Shown: piece by piece, positions 1-7,011 of the stretch
How positions within the stretch are numbered: the first letter of the stretch is position 1
Layout of the letters: each line of letters opens with the position of its first letter
Position numbers and translations under genes: made by a program
Notes under the pieces: model-generated
Databases searched by the model: none
Seen by the model: only the letters and a program-made list of their open reading frames with translations
What the model was told of the DNA's origin: nothing
Source: GCA-002790615 sp964438025
GTDB taxonomy: Bacteria > Patescibacteriota > Minisyncoccia > Moranbacterales > UBA2206
Direction of reading: 5' to 3'
DNA: 33,600 nucleotides
Assembly: GCA_964438025.1 (NCBI GenBank)
Contig: CAYTIK010000009.1
Coordinates: forward strand, 1-33,600

Positions 1-59
1 TTTAAATGAGCTAACGAAACGAGCTACGGTAAGATTTTTCGTGAACTAATTCGCGTATT

Positions 60-88
60 TTGACAATATAATCTTGGAGGAGTATAAT
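60..88 (+). promoter_or_regulatory. Consensus sigma70-type promoter for the coiled-coil gene
   Basis: A perfect -35 box TTGACA (60-65) and a perfect -10 box TATAAT (83-88) are separated by exactly 17 bases. Transcription would start near 95, giving a leader of about 27 nt before the ATG at 122. The GGAGG at 76-80 lies inside the promoter spacer and so is probably not a ribosome binding site. Confidence 0.75.
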
Positions 89-121
89 TTTGGATATGAA
101 AATCACGCTTAATTAAAAAAC

Positions 122-544
122 ATGGAAAATAAAAATAAAGATTTTATACCAAAAGCTCAAGTGGAAATAATGCTTGAAGGTATTCGTGGCGATTTCAAAG
201 TTTTTGGCGATGGCCTAAAAGATGTTCAAAGAGAACAGAAGAATCTGTCAGAAAGATTTAATAAATTCGACGTTCGTCTTAGCGGCGTGGAAGATAAGGT
301 TAGTATGGATACCACTAAGTTGCTGGTTATAGATGGAAATTTAAGAGAAATGAAAAGAGATAACAAGGATAATTATAAAACTATTATTGAATACTTGTCA
401 CGAATTGAAGATGAAATCCAATCAATGAAAACTGATATAAAATATTTAAAAGAAAATTTAAAAGAGAAGGCTGATTTGGATAGATTGCGAAAAGTTGAGA
501 AAAGTTTAGCTAAATTGGAAAAGCTGATTTTGGCAACTGAATAA
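122..544 (+). CDS. Hypothetical coiled-coil protein
   Basis: This 140-residue protein is charged, almost wholly helical and has no membrane segment or signal peptide. Heptad-like spacing of Leu, Ile and Val runs from about residue 28 to the end, with a Lys/Glu-rich C-terminal third, so a long coiled coil is the only visible fold. No catalytic motif is visible and I do not recognise the family. The overall look resembles small coiled-coil proteins often annotated as chromosome-partition-like or tail-fibre-like, but that is only a resemblance. The gene has its own consensus promoter and is followed by a terminator, so it is a single-gene unit. No Shine-Dalgarno motif precedes the ATG. Confidence 0.8.
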   Translation: MENKNKDFIPKAQVEIMLEGIRGDFKVFGDGLKDVQREQKNLSERFNKFDVRLSGVEDKVSMDTTKLLVIDGNLREMKRDNKDNYKTIIEYLSRIEDEIQSMKTDIKYLKENLKEKADLDRLRKVEKSLAKLEKLILATE

Positions 545-562
545 AATTTTTTCACAAATACT

Positions 563-592
563 AAAAAAAGCGGAGTTAGGCTCCGTTTTTTT
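563..592 (+). terminator. Intrinsic terminator after the coiled-coil gene
   Basis: The stem CGGAG (571-575) and CTCCG (581-585) with a 5-nt loop is flanked by an A-tract before it and seven T after it. It lies about 20 bases past the stop codon at 544. Confidence 0.75.
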
Positions 593-617
593 AAACTTGC
601 TTTTCGGGGAATTTTTC

Positions 618-655
618 TCAAGGACCGTCCTTGAAAAGAAAAGGACGGTCCTTGA
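618..655. repeat. 15-bp perfect inverted repeat (hairpin)
   Basis: Positions 618-632 and 641-655 are perfect reverse complements separated by 8 bases, followed by a T-tract. Each arm is also nearly self-palindromic (AAGGAC-N-GTCCTT), so it can be read as two inverted copies of a 13-nt palindrome. It may act as a second terminator before the next gene. Confidence 0.75.
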
Positions 656-725
656 TTTTTCTCTTGCTATTTTCCTCTAATTTTATTAGAATTAAAGAAG
701 TTTTTGAATTTTAAATATTGAAAAA

Positions 726-1703
726 ATGAGCGAAAAATTAGACCTTTCTATTATTGTGCCTCTTTATAACGAAGAGGGGAATGTTAGGGAATTGCACGGC
801 CGGATTTTGGCGGCTTGCCGAGCCCTCACCTCAACCCTCTCCCGGAGAGAGAGGGGGATTAATTCTGTTTCTTTTGAAATTATTTTTATTGATGACGGGT
901 CGAATGATAAAACCGTGGAAATTTGCCGGAATTTGCAGCCCTTGAAATTGATTCAATTCCGCAAGAATTTCGGCCAGACGGCCGCTTTTGACGCCGGCAT
1001 CAAGGAAGCCAAGGGAGAAGTTATTATTACATTGGACGGCGATTTGCAGAATGACCCGGCGGATATCCCGCTTTTATTGGTCGAAATGGAAAAAGGCGCC
1101 GACGTGGTTTCCGGCTGGAGATTTGACCGTAAAGATCCTCTGATGAAAAAAGTTTTTTCCCGCGGAGCCAATCTGTTGCGGAAAATTTTTGTCGAAGACA
1201 AAATCCATGACAGCGGCTGCAGCCTTAAAGCCTATAAAAGGGAATGTTTCGAAGATGTGGATCTTTTCGGTGAAATGCATCGTTTTATTCCAGCCATTTT
1301 GGAACTACAAGGCTATAAAATCTCGGAAGTGAAAGTTTCCCATCATCCGCGGATTCACGGCCAGACCAAATACAATTGGAAGCGGGCGCTCAAGGGCTTG
1401 GTGGATATGGTGGAAATCTGGTTCTGGCGAAAATATTCCAGCCGGCCCTTGCATCTTTTCGGCGGGACGGGCATCGTTTTATCCTTCCTGGGGATGGCAA
1501 TCTTACTTTGGATGGCTATCGAAAAAATATTTTTCGGCGCGGAACTTTCGGAAAAAATCTGGCCGCTTCTTGGCGCTTTTTTTGTGATGATTGGCATCCA
1601 GCTTTTCATTTTTGGCCTGTTAGCCGGTATTTTGATGAAAAATTATTACCAAGGGAGGAAGAAGATGAATTACTCAATTAAAAGCATAGAACATAGAACA
1701 TAG
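726..1703 (+). CDS. Family 2 glycosyltransferase, DPM1/GtrB-like (polyprenyl-phosphate sugar transferase)
   Basis: This 325-residue enzyme has a GT-A domain starting at the N-terminus (LSIIVPLYNEE, residues 7-17). It carries the nucleotide-binding IDDGS (55-59) and the metal-binding DGDLQNDP around residue 103. The C-terminus has two membrane segments (about 241-265 and 281-305). Family members move a sugar from a nucleotide donor to dolichol or undecaprenyl phosphate on the cytoplasmic face. The product would feed the GT39-like enzymes found further along. Residues 33-45, between the first helix and the second strand, are encoded by an inserted palindromic repeat (see the repeat entry); homologues are expected to be shorter here. 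The start is the ATG at 726, just after an A-rich stretch without a clear ribosome binding site. Confidence 0.9.
   Translation: MSEKLDLSIIVPLYNEEGNVRELHGRILAACRALTSTLSRRERGINSVSFEIIFIDDGSNDKTVEICRNLQPLKLIQFRKNFGQTAAFDAGIKEAKGEVIITLDGDLQNDPADIPLLLVEMEKGADVVSGWRFDRKDPLMKKVFSRGANLLRKIFVEDKIHDSGCSLKAYKRECFEDVDLFGEMHRFIPAILELQGYKISEVKVSHHPRIHGQTKYNWKRALKGLVDMVEIWFWRKYSSRPLHLFGGTGIVLSFLGMAILLWMAIEKIFFGAELSEKIWPLLGAFFVMIGIQLFIFGLLAGILMKNYYQGRKKMNYSIKSIEHRT
822..857. repeat. Palindromic repeat inserted in frame within the GT2 gene
   Basis: The stretch with CCCTCACC (823-830), CCCTCTC (835-841) and GAGAGGG (849-855) matches a GC-rich dispersed repeat familiar from intergenic regions of many bacteria. 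It is typically seen in translations as PSPQPSPGERG-type peptides, and frame +1 here reads exactly like that. In the gene's frame it encodes residues 33-44 (ALTSTLSRRERG) without disrupting the reading frame. Confidence 0.65.
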
Positions 1704-1760
1704 AGCATGGAACATGGAGCATGAAGTAAAGAGTGTTGAGCATAAAACATAGGACATATA
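1688..1760 (+). repeat. Degenerate ACATRGA/CATGGAACATG tandem repeat
   Basis: Several near-copies of a 7-10 nt unit (AACATAGA, GCATGGAACATGGA) follow one another between the GT2 stop codon and the next gene. Part of it is open in frame with the following gene from a GTG at 1733 and would add a repeat-derived leader. I did not use that start. Confidence 0.7.
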
Positions 1761-1762
1761 AC

Positions 1763-2122
1763 ATGGCGGATAAGTTTCATGATATTTTAAAGAAAAAAAC
1801 AGACGAATTTGCTTTTTCTGTTTATAAGATTACTAAAGATTTTCCCAGAGAAGAAATTTATGGAATTATTTCTCAATTGAGAAGAGCCGCTTTATCCGTA
1901 GTTTTAAATTATATCGAAGGGTATGCTAGAAATGGAGATAAAAGTTATAAAAATTTTTTACAAATATCCTACGGGTCATTAAAAGAAGCGAAGTATTTAA
2001 TTTATTTTTCTTACAGAGAGGGCTACGTAGATAAAAATAGTTACGATAATTTAATAAAATTAACAGAAGAAATTGGAGCAATGTTATGGAAAACGATTCA
2101 GGGCATTAAAGAAAAATCCTGA
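1763..2122 (+). CDS. Four-helix-bundle protein, S23/23S rRNA intervening-sequence (IVP) family
   Basis: This 119-residue helical protein shows the family pattern: a short N-terminal helix with FHDILKKKTDEFAFSVYKIT, then FPREEIYGIISQLRRAALSVVLNY, then NFLQISYGSLKEAKYLIYFS, and a final helix with LTEEIGAMLWKTI. Members were first found encoded inside 23S rRNA intervening sequences, but stand-alone copies are common in Patescibacteria and their function is unknown. The start is the ATG at 1763, preceded by AGGA at 1751-1754. An upstream in-frame GTG at 1733 would only translate repeat sequence. The gene interrupts two sugar genes and is flanked by oppositely oriented CATGGAACAT-type repeats, which suggests arrival as a cassette. 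Confidence 0.85.
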   Translation: MADKFHDILKKKTDEFAFSVYKITKDFPREEIYGIISQLRRAALSVVLNYIEGYARNGDKSYKNFLQISYGSLKEAKYLIYFSYREGYVDKNSYDNLIKLTEEIGAMLWKTIQGIKEKS

Positions 2123-2125
2123 AAG

Positions 2126-2153
2126 TTCCATGTTGTATGTTCCATGCTTCATG
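2126..2153 (-). repeat. Inverted copy of the CATGGAACATG repeat
   Basis: TTCCATGTTGTATGTTCCATG and flanking bases are the reverse-oriented counterpart of the repeat at 1688-1760. The two copies bracket the four-helix-bundle gene. The repeat runs almost up to the ATG of the next gene. Confidence 0.65.
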
Positions 2154-2160
2154 AATTATT

Positions 2161-3489
2161 ATGAAAATTGCAGTTATTGGTACTGGTTATGTCGGTTCGG
2201 TCACCGGCGCGTGTTTTGCCGAAATGGGCAATACCGTGGTTTGTGTCGACAAAGATCAGGCCAAAATCGACCAGTTTGCCAAAGGCGATGCGCCCTTGCA
2301 TGAAAAAGGCTTGGATGAGATGGTTATGGGTAATTTAAAAAATAAGACGCTTTCCTTTACGACGGACCTTGATGAAGCAGTCAAAAAGAGCGACATTGTT
2401 TTCATTGCTGTCGGCACGCCGCCGAATGAGGACGGCAGCGCCGATCTCCGCCATGTTTTGGCGGTAGCGCACGCCATCGGTAAAATAATGGACCATCCTT
2501 TGATCGTGGTGGATAAGTCCACGGTGCCGGTCGGAACAGCGGAATTAGTCAAAAAAACAATTCTAGGGGAACTGGAAAAACGTGGAGAAAAAATTAAAGT
2601 CAGCGTCGTAAGCAATCCGGAATTTTTAGCGCAGGGTTCGGCCGTGCATGATTTTATGGAACCGAGCCGAATAGTGGTGGGAGCGGAGGATGAAGAAACT
2701 ATCGAGATGATGCGGGAGTTATACGAACCATTTATGCGCCGGGAAGGACGATTCTTCGCGATGGATCCCAAAACTGCGGAAATTGTGAAGTATGCTTCCA
2801 ATTGTTTTTTGGCGGCGAAAATTTCCGTCAATAATGAGTTGGCTAATATCTGCGCGAAAGCCGGAGCGGATTTTGACTATGTGAGGAGGGCGATGGGCGC
2901 TGATCCGCGGATTGGAGAGCCGTTTATGTATGCCGGTCCGGGCTTTGGCGGTTCTTGTTTTCCTAAAGATGTGAAAGCTTTGGTAAAAACCGCCAAGGAT
3001 TTAGGCTATGAAGCCAAGATGTTAAAACAAACCCTGGATACCAATGAAAAACAGAAATCGGTTTTATCAGATATGGTCATTGCGGAATTAGGCGAAGATT
3101 TGAAAGGTAAAATTTTCGCGGTTTGGGGTCTGGCCTTTAAGGCTGGAACAGATGATATGCGCGAATCTTCCGCTTTGACTATCATCAATGAACTTATAAA
3201 ACACGGAGCGAGAGTGCAAGCGCATGATCCGGAAGCGATGCGAATGGCTAAGAGCGAGGAATATTTTGGTAACAATCCTGACATCAGTTATTTTGAGGAT
3301 AAATATGAAGCCCTGAAGGGAGCCCAGGCTCTGCTACTTATCACCGAATGGAAAGAATTCCGTACGCCTGATTTTTCCGCTATCAAAAAACTTTTAGTCC
3401 GGCCGCTGATTTTCGACGGCCGCTTGCTCTGGGAGCCGAAAAAGATGAAAGAAGAAGGGTTTGAATATAGATCAATTGGGCGCAATTAA
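2161..3489 (+). CDS. ugd: UDP-glucose 6-dehydrogenase (nucleotide-sugar dehydrogenase)
   Basis: The protein has 442 residues, normal for the family. It starts with the NAD-binding Rossmann motif IGTGYVG (residues 6-12) followed by the acidic end of strand 2 (VCVDKD). The catalytic segment GFGGSCFPKD (261-270) holds the nucleophile Cys266. NPEFLAQGSAVHDF and the C-terminal FAVWGLAFKAGTDDMRES are also typical of UDP-glucose rather than UDP-HexNAc dehydrogenases. It would oxidise UDP-glucose to UDP-glucuronate in two NAD-dependent steps, supplying uronic acid for the envelope glycan. The start is the ATG at 2161; there is no ribosome binding site because the repeat abuts the gene. A second, more distant dehydrogenase is encoded at 29125-30405. 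Confidence 0.93.
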   Translation: MKIAVIGTGYVGSVTGACFAEMGNTVVCVDKDQAKIDQFAKGDAPLHEKGLDEMVMGNLKNKTLSFTTDLDEAVKKSDIVFIAVGTPPNEDGSADLRHVLAVAHAIGKIMDHPLIVVDKSTVPVGTAELVKKTILGELEKRGEKIKVSVVSNPEFLAQGSAVHDFMEPSRIVVGAEDEETIEMMRELYEPFMRREGRFFAMDPKTAEIVKYASNCFLAAKISVNNELANICAKAGADFDYVRRAMGADPRIGEPFMYAGPGFGGSCFPKDVKALVKTAKDLGYEAKMLKQTLDTNEKQKSVLSDMVIAELGEDLKGKIFAVWGLAFKAGTDDMRESSALTIINELIKHGARVQAHDPEAMRMAKSEEYFGNNPDISYFEDKYEALKGAQALLLITEWKEFRTPDFSAIKKLLVRPLIFDGRLLWEPKKMKEEGFEYRSIGRN

Positions 3490-3516
3490 TTTTCAATTTA
3501 CAATTTACAATCAGTC

Positions 3517-3614
3517 TTCTCCCTTTAGAAAAGGGAGTCCTGCGAAGCAGGGAGGGATTTGCGAAACTGAATTGAATTTCAAATCCCCCTAAGCCCCCTT
3601 TTCCAAAGGGGGAT
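3517..3614. repeat. Inverted pair of CCCCTTT/AAAGGGG palindromic repeats
   Basis: The left half (3517-3560) contains CCCTTTAGAAAAGGG and CCTGCGAAGCAGG hairpins. The right half (3581-3613) contains CCCCCTTTTCCAAAGGGGG. Read in reverse complement, the left half resembles the right half (AAATCCCTCCC versus AAATCCCCCT), so two copies of one repeat face each other. It separates ugd from the next gene and may also terminate transcription. Confidence 0.65.
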
Positions 3615-3659
3615 AAATTTTTTTAAAATTAAAGCATGAAGAACTTTTGGAATTTTTTT

Positions 3660-3688
3660 GTTCCATGTTCCATGTTCCATGTTTCATG
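3660..3688 (+). repeat. Tandem GTTCCAT repeat overlapping the start of the GT4 gene
   Basis: Four consecutive 7-nt units (GTTCCAT three times, then GTTTCAT) end in the ATG used by the following gene. This is the third local copy of the CATGGAACATG family. It is open upstream in frame, producing a spurious N-terminal extension from a TTG at 3647. Confidence 0.7.
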
Positions 3689-4837
3689 AGAATATTATTC
3701 TTAAACTATGAGTATCCTCCACTAGGCGGCGGGGCGGGGAACGCGACTGCTTATCTTTTGAAAGAATTTGCCAAAATTCCCGATTTGGAAGCGGATCTGG
3801 TGACTTCTTCGGTAGATGAAAAATACCAGCTGGAAAAAATTGGAGAAAATATTCGCATCCACCGTCTGCCGATCGGCAAGAATCGGAAAAATCTGCATTT
3901 CCAATCGCAGAAAGATATTTTGATCTATACTTGGAGAGCCTTGAGATTTTCCCGAAAATTATTAAAAAGCGGGCGCTTCGACTTAACGCTCGCTTTTTTC
4001 TCCGTGCCGTGCGGATTTTTAGCCTGGCGCTTAAAAAAGCAATTTAAGTTGCCGTATATTGTTTCTTTGCGCGGTTCGGATGTCCCGGGCTACAGTGAGA
4101 GATTCACAATACTTTATAAGATAATAACTCCGCTGATTAAAAAAATATGGAAAGAATCAACCGGTGTGATTGCCAATAGCCAAGGACTGAAAAATTTGGC
4201 GCTGAAAACTAATCCTTTGCAGAAAATAGACATTATTCCCAATGGAATCGATGTGCATCAGTTTAGGCCATCGCTTTTAAATTTTAATTCTTTTAAAACC
4301 TTTCAGATTTTATGCGTAACCAGAATCACTCCCAGAAAAGGCGTCCGTTATTTAATTGAAGCTTTCAGCCAATTGTCTAAAAAGTATCCCAATTTAAAAT
4401 TACAAATAGTTGGAGAAGGGGATGAAAAAACCGATCTGGAAAAAATGACAAAAGGCTTGGGGATAGAAAAACAAGTTGATTTTATCGGACGGATTCCGCA
4501 CGAAAAACTGCCGGCTTATTATCAAAGTGCCGATGTTTTTGTTCTGCCTTCGCTCAATGAAGGCATGAGCAATTCGATGCTGGAAGCGCTGGCAGCCGGT
4601 TTGCCGCTTTTAGCGACCGATACGGGCGGAACTCAGGAATTGGTTGTAGACAGTGTAAACGGATTTATTCTAAAGATGGAAAATGCGCAGGATATCGCCG
4701 AGAAATTGGAAATTTTAATTCAAGATGTAGAATTAAAGAAAAGAATGGGAGAGGCGAGTCGGAAAAAGGCGGAAGGGATGAGCTGGGAAAAAGTAGCGGA
4801 AAGATATATTAATTTAATTAAAAAATTAACGAGTTAA
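3686..4837 (+). CDS. Family 4 glycosyltransferase
   Basis: This 383-residue GT-B enzyme begins MRILFLNYEYPPLGGGAGN, the typical start of GT4 transferases with a glycine-rich acceptor loop. The donor domain has IIPNGID, a strand ILCVTRITPRKGVRYLIEAF, VDFIGRIPHEKLPAYYQSADVFVLPS, and the retaining GT4 motif EGMSNSMLEA (E-x7-E) followed by GLPLLATDTGG. Such enzymes transfer hexoses from nucleotide donors to lipid-linked glycans in the cytoplasm; the sugar cannot be told from sequence. The start was set at 3686 because the thirteen residues before it derive from a tandem repeat. It lies downstream of ugd and upstream of a flippase-like gene. Confidence 0.9.
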   Translation: MRILFLNYEYPPLGGGAGNATAYLLKEFAKIPDLEADLVTSSVDEKYQLEKIGENIRIHRLPIGKNRKNLHFQSQKDILIYTWRALRFSRKLLKSGRFDLTLAFFSVPCGFLAWRLKKQFKLPYIVSLRGSDVPGYSERFTILYKIITPLIKKIWKESTGVIANSQGLKNLALKTNPLQKIDIIPNGIDVHQFRPSLLNFNSFKTFQILCVTRITPRKGVRYLIEAFSQLSKKYPNLKLQIVGEGDEKTDLEKMTKGLGIEKQVDFIGRIPHEKLPAYYQSADVFVLPSLNEGMSNSMLEALAAGLPLLATDTGGTQELVVDSVNGFILKMENAQDIAEKLEILIQDVELKKRMGEASRKKAEGMSWEKVAERYINLIKKLTS

Positions 4838-4843
4838 CGAATT

Positions 4844-4953
4844 AAAGGATTAGAGAATTTTAATAATCCCAAGTACTAAGTACCAATTTCCAATAAAGCT
4901 CCAATCCTTTAAATTCCAAACTTTTAATTATTGCAATTTGAGATTTGGTACTT
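4844..4953. repeat. Nested imperfect inverted repeats in the spacer
   Basis: AAAGGATTAGAG (4844-4855) faces CTCCAATCCTTT (4899-4910) with one mismatch. AGTACCAA, within the duplicated AAGTACTAAGTACCAA block (4871-4886), faces TTGGTACTT (4945-4953). No gene or clear promoter is seen in this 124-bp spacer. Confidence 0.5.
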
Positions 4954-4961
4954 AATATTCT

Positions 4962-5888
4962 ATGGTTTTTTCTAAAGAAAAATTATTAAAGTTTACTGCC
5001 AAATTTTTGGTCAGCGTTTTTTTTATCGGTCTGTTGATTATCAAAGTCAATTGGTCAGAGTCTTGGCAGTATTTACAGAGAATTGAAACCTGGCAGATTA
5101 TCGCATATCTCGTGGTGATTTTTTTGAGCCTTTTCATTTCCACTAAAAAATGGCAGGAACTTTGTCTTTTCAAAGGTTTGCACGATTCTTTTTTGAATTT
5201 TTTCAAGCTTTTTTTGACTGGGTCGTTCATCAATAATTTCGTGCCTTCGACGATCGGCGGGGATATTTTCCGGGCTTATCAGATCGGGAAAAAGGAAAAA
5301 AAGTATTCGGCAGCGACCGCCACAGTAGTAATGGATCGGTTCACGGGACTTTTGGCGCTGATGCTAATGTCGCCATTTTTCTTTCTGCTTAATTTTTCCC
5401 GAGTTTCGGGAGTTTATCTTATTGGACTTTCTAATTTAATTATTTTAGGATCGCTGGTAATGCTAATTATTTTTTGGAAAACCCAAAAAACCGCTTGGGT
5501 GCGGAAATTTTTAAATTATTTGCCTGAGAAAATAACGGATTTTTTTCACGAACTTTCCGAATTTGGCAGCGACTGGAAAGTTTTTAGCCGGGCCATGGCT
5601 TACTCTTTCCTTTTTAATTTAATCGGAATAGGCTTGGCCAACTTGATTTTGTTTTGGAGTTTAGGGATTAATATTAACGTCCTGGACTATTTTTCGGCCA
5701 TTTTTCTTATCAGTATTGTAGCTTCCATTCCAGCGGGCGTAGGGCTTAAGGAATGGGCCTACATTGCGTATTTTGCCCCTTTAGGCATCAGTATCCCGGG
5801 GGCGGTCATGGTGGCCATTTTGAACCGTTTTTTGCACGGTTTAGTCAATTTGGTGGCATTACCGATTTATCTTAAAACGAAGAAGTAG
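4962..5888 (+). CDS. Flippase-like integral membrane protein (UPF0104/PF03706, LPG-synthase transmembrane-like)
   Basis: This 308-residue protein has about eight hydrophobic segments. It carries the family signature around residues 85-110: FFKLFLTGSFINNFVPSTIGG followed by DIFRAYQIGKK, then VVMDRFTGLLAL and a late IPAGVGLKEWAYI. Members resemble the membrane half of lysylphosphatidylglycerol synthase and archaeal AglD. They are often found beside glycosyltransferases, where a lipid-carrier or glycolipid flipping role has been proposed. No aminoacyl-transfer domain is attached. The start is the ATG at 4962. The gene closes the plus-strand set. Confidence 0.85.
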   Translation: MVFSKEKLLKFTAKFLVSVFFIGLLIIKVNWSESWQYLQRIETWQIIAYLVVIFLSLFISTKKWQELCLFKGLHDSFLNFFKLFLTGSFINNFVPSTIGGDIFRAYQIGKKEKKYSAATATVVMDRFTGLLALMLMSPFFFLLNFSRVSGVYLIGLSNLIILGSLVMLIIFWKTQKTAWVRKFLNYLPEKITDFFHELSEFGSDWKVFSRAMAYSFLFNLIGIGLANLILFWSLGININVLDYFSAIFLISIVASIPAGVGLKEWAYIAYFAPLGISIPGAVMVAILNRFLHGLVNLVALPIYLKTKK

Positions 5889-5892
5889 CTTG

Positions 5893-5991
5893 GTTTATAA
5901 CGTTTATAAAGTTTTTAAAGTTATAATGTTTATAACGTTATAACGTTCGTAAAGCAATTTTTTTAAAAACTTTAGAAACTTTATAGACTTT
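5893..5991. repeat. 9-mer tandem repeats (GTTTATAAC family), both orientations
   Basis: Positions 5893-5953 read as seven consecutive 8-9 nt units such as GTTTATAAC, GTTTATAAA, GTTTTTAAA and GTTCGTAAA. Positions 5965-5991 hold reverse-oriented units (AAACTTTAGAAACTTTATAG). The same family recurs at 8611-8700. Confidence 0.75.
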
Positions 5992-6031
5992 ACCTGCCCG
6001 CCATCGCTAAGCTCAGGCGTTGCGGGCGGGT
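5992..6031. repeat. GC-rich hairpin repeat ACCTGCCCGCC...TTGCGGGCGGGT
   Basis: A GC-rich imperfect palindrome of about 40 nt sits between convergent genes. The arms ACCTGCCCGCCA and TTGCGGGCGGGT pair with two mismatches. It resembles a dispersed repeat and could serve as a bidirectional terminator. Confidence 0.6.
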
Positions 6032-6050
6032 GAACTTTTAACTATATTTT

Positions 6051-7010
6051 TTACTTTTCTATTTTCTCATATTCTTTGGAAGGGATGAGGAGCGTCCGAT
6101 AGGCTTCGGCTTCATTTCTTTTGTAAAAAAGCTTGGCCGTAACTTCCGAACCTACGGTTATTTCGGCGAAGGATTCTAACCAGAGAACATGCTTAAGTTT
6201 GCTTCTTTCAATTCCCGGCAGGACAAAATATCTCACGCCGTCAATTTCCGCGAAATTCAGCCTTTCAGTATGTCCGGAAAAAACCGCGGCCACTTTATGA
6301 CGGGAAAAAATCTCTCGTAACCTGGCTGATTGTTCCGGATAAATCATTTTAGTCCCCGCGGTTTCAAAAGGAGGGTAATGGATAAAAATTATTTTTTTAA
6401 ATTTTTTACTTTCCGACAATATTTTTTCCAGCCACTGAAATTGCTCTTCAGAGAAATAATAATAATTATTACTGCGATTAGCCATATCAATTCTTTCATT
6501 TTCATTTCCGTCCAAAACGATAATCTTTAAATTTTCGTAGTCGAAAGAATGAAAAGGCTTTGTGTAGCCGGTTAAGTCCAGCCAGTCTCTTTTAGTAAAA
6601 CCCCGGGTTTCATGGTTGCCAATAACATGATGGATTGGAGCGTTTAGTTTTTTCAAATATCCTAGCAGAAGATTAAAATCATCAATTGATTTTTGGCCCT
6701 CTCTTTCCGTGCCTTCGATTAAATCTCCGCCCTGGATAATGAAATCAGGCTGGAAGATGTTGTTCATATGCTCCATAAAATAAGTTAAAGTCCCCTTGGC
6801 TTCAGTATTTATATCCGGAGTTTTCTTTTTTATCCCTTTAATTTTTCCATGGATGTCGGTAATAAAACCAATCTTATATTCACGAGCAAGCGCGACTTCT
6901 TCTTCCGGGATGGGAAGGAGCGGCTTATTTTTGGGATAGAAAAAATAAGCCGAGCCGGCGGCGATTAAAAAAATGATAAAAAATAATAGAATTTTGAATT
7001 TGGCGGGCAT
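6051..7010 (-). CDS. Membrane-anchored calcineurin-like metallophosphoesterase
   Basis: This 319-residue protein has one N-terminal membrane anchor (residues 7-25). It has the full metallophosphoesterase metal-site set: D52-x-H54, GGD (D96), GNHE (N132, H133), H211 in FIHYPP, and GHTER (H247). The catalytic domain would face the outside. The family hydrolyses phosphomono- or diesters; a lipid-linked or glycan phosphoester is a guess from context. The start at 7010 is chosen because the preceding GT39-like gene stops at 7012, leaving one base between stop and ATG, which suggests translational coupling. A longer frame starting at 7130 lies inside that gene and has no family similarity. Confidence 0.88.
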   Translation of the reverse strand: MPAKFKILLFFIIFLIAAGSAYFFYPKNKPLLPIPEEEVALAREYKIGFITDIHGKIKGIKKKTPDINTEAKGTLTYFMEHMNNIFQPDFIIQGGDLIEGTEREGQKSIDDFNLLLGYLKKLNAPIHHVIGNHETRGFTKRDWLDLTGYTKPFHSFDYENLKIIVLDGNENERIDMANRSNNYYYFSEEQFQWLEKILSESKKFKKIIFIHYPPFETAGTKMIYPEQSARLREIFSRHKVAAVFSGHTERLNFAEIDGVRYFVLPGIERSKLKHVLWLESFAEITVGSEVTAKLFYKRNEAEAYRTLLIPSKEYEKIEK

Positions 7011-7011
7011 A

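Noticed and set aside
90..116. A tiny reading frame after GGAGG (TTG at 90 or ATG at 96 to TAA at 116), possibly a leader peptide.
   Set aside because: The GGAGG and the TTG lie within or just after the promoter boxes, upstream of the expected transcript start, so the ribosome binding site would not be transcribed.
754..945. A plus-strand frame with a PSPQPSPGERGG peptide.
   Set aside because: It is an out-of-frame reading of the palindromic repeat in the GT2 gene; useful for recognising the repeat but not a gene.
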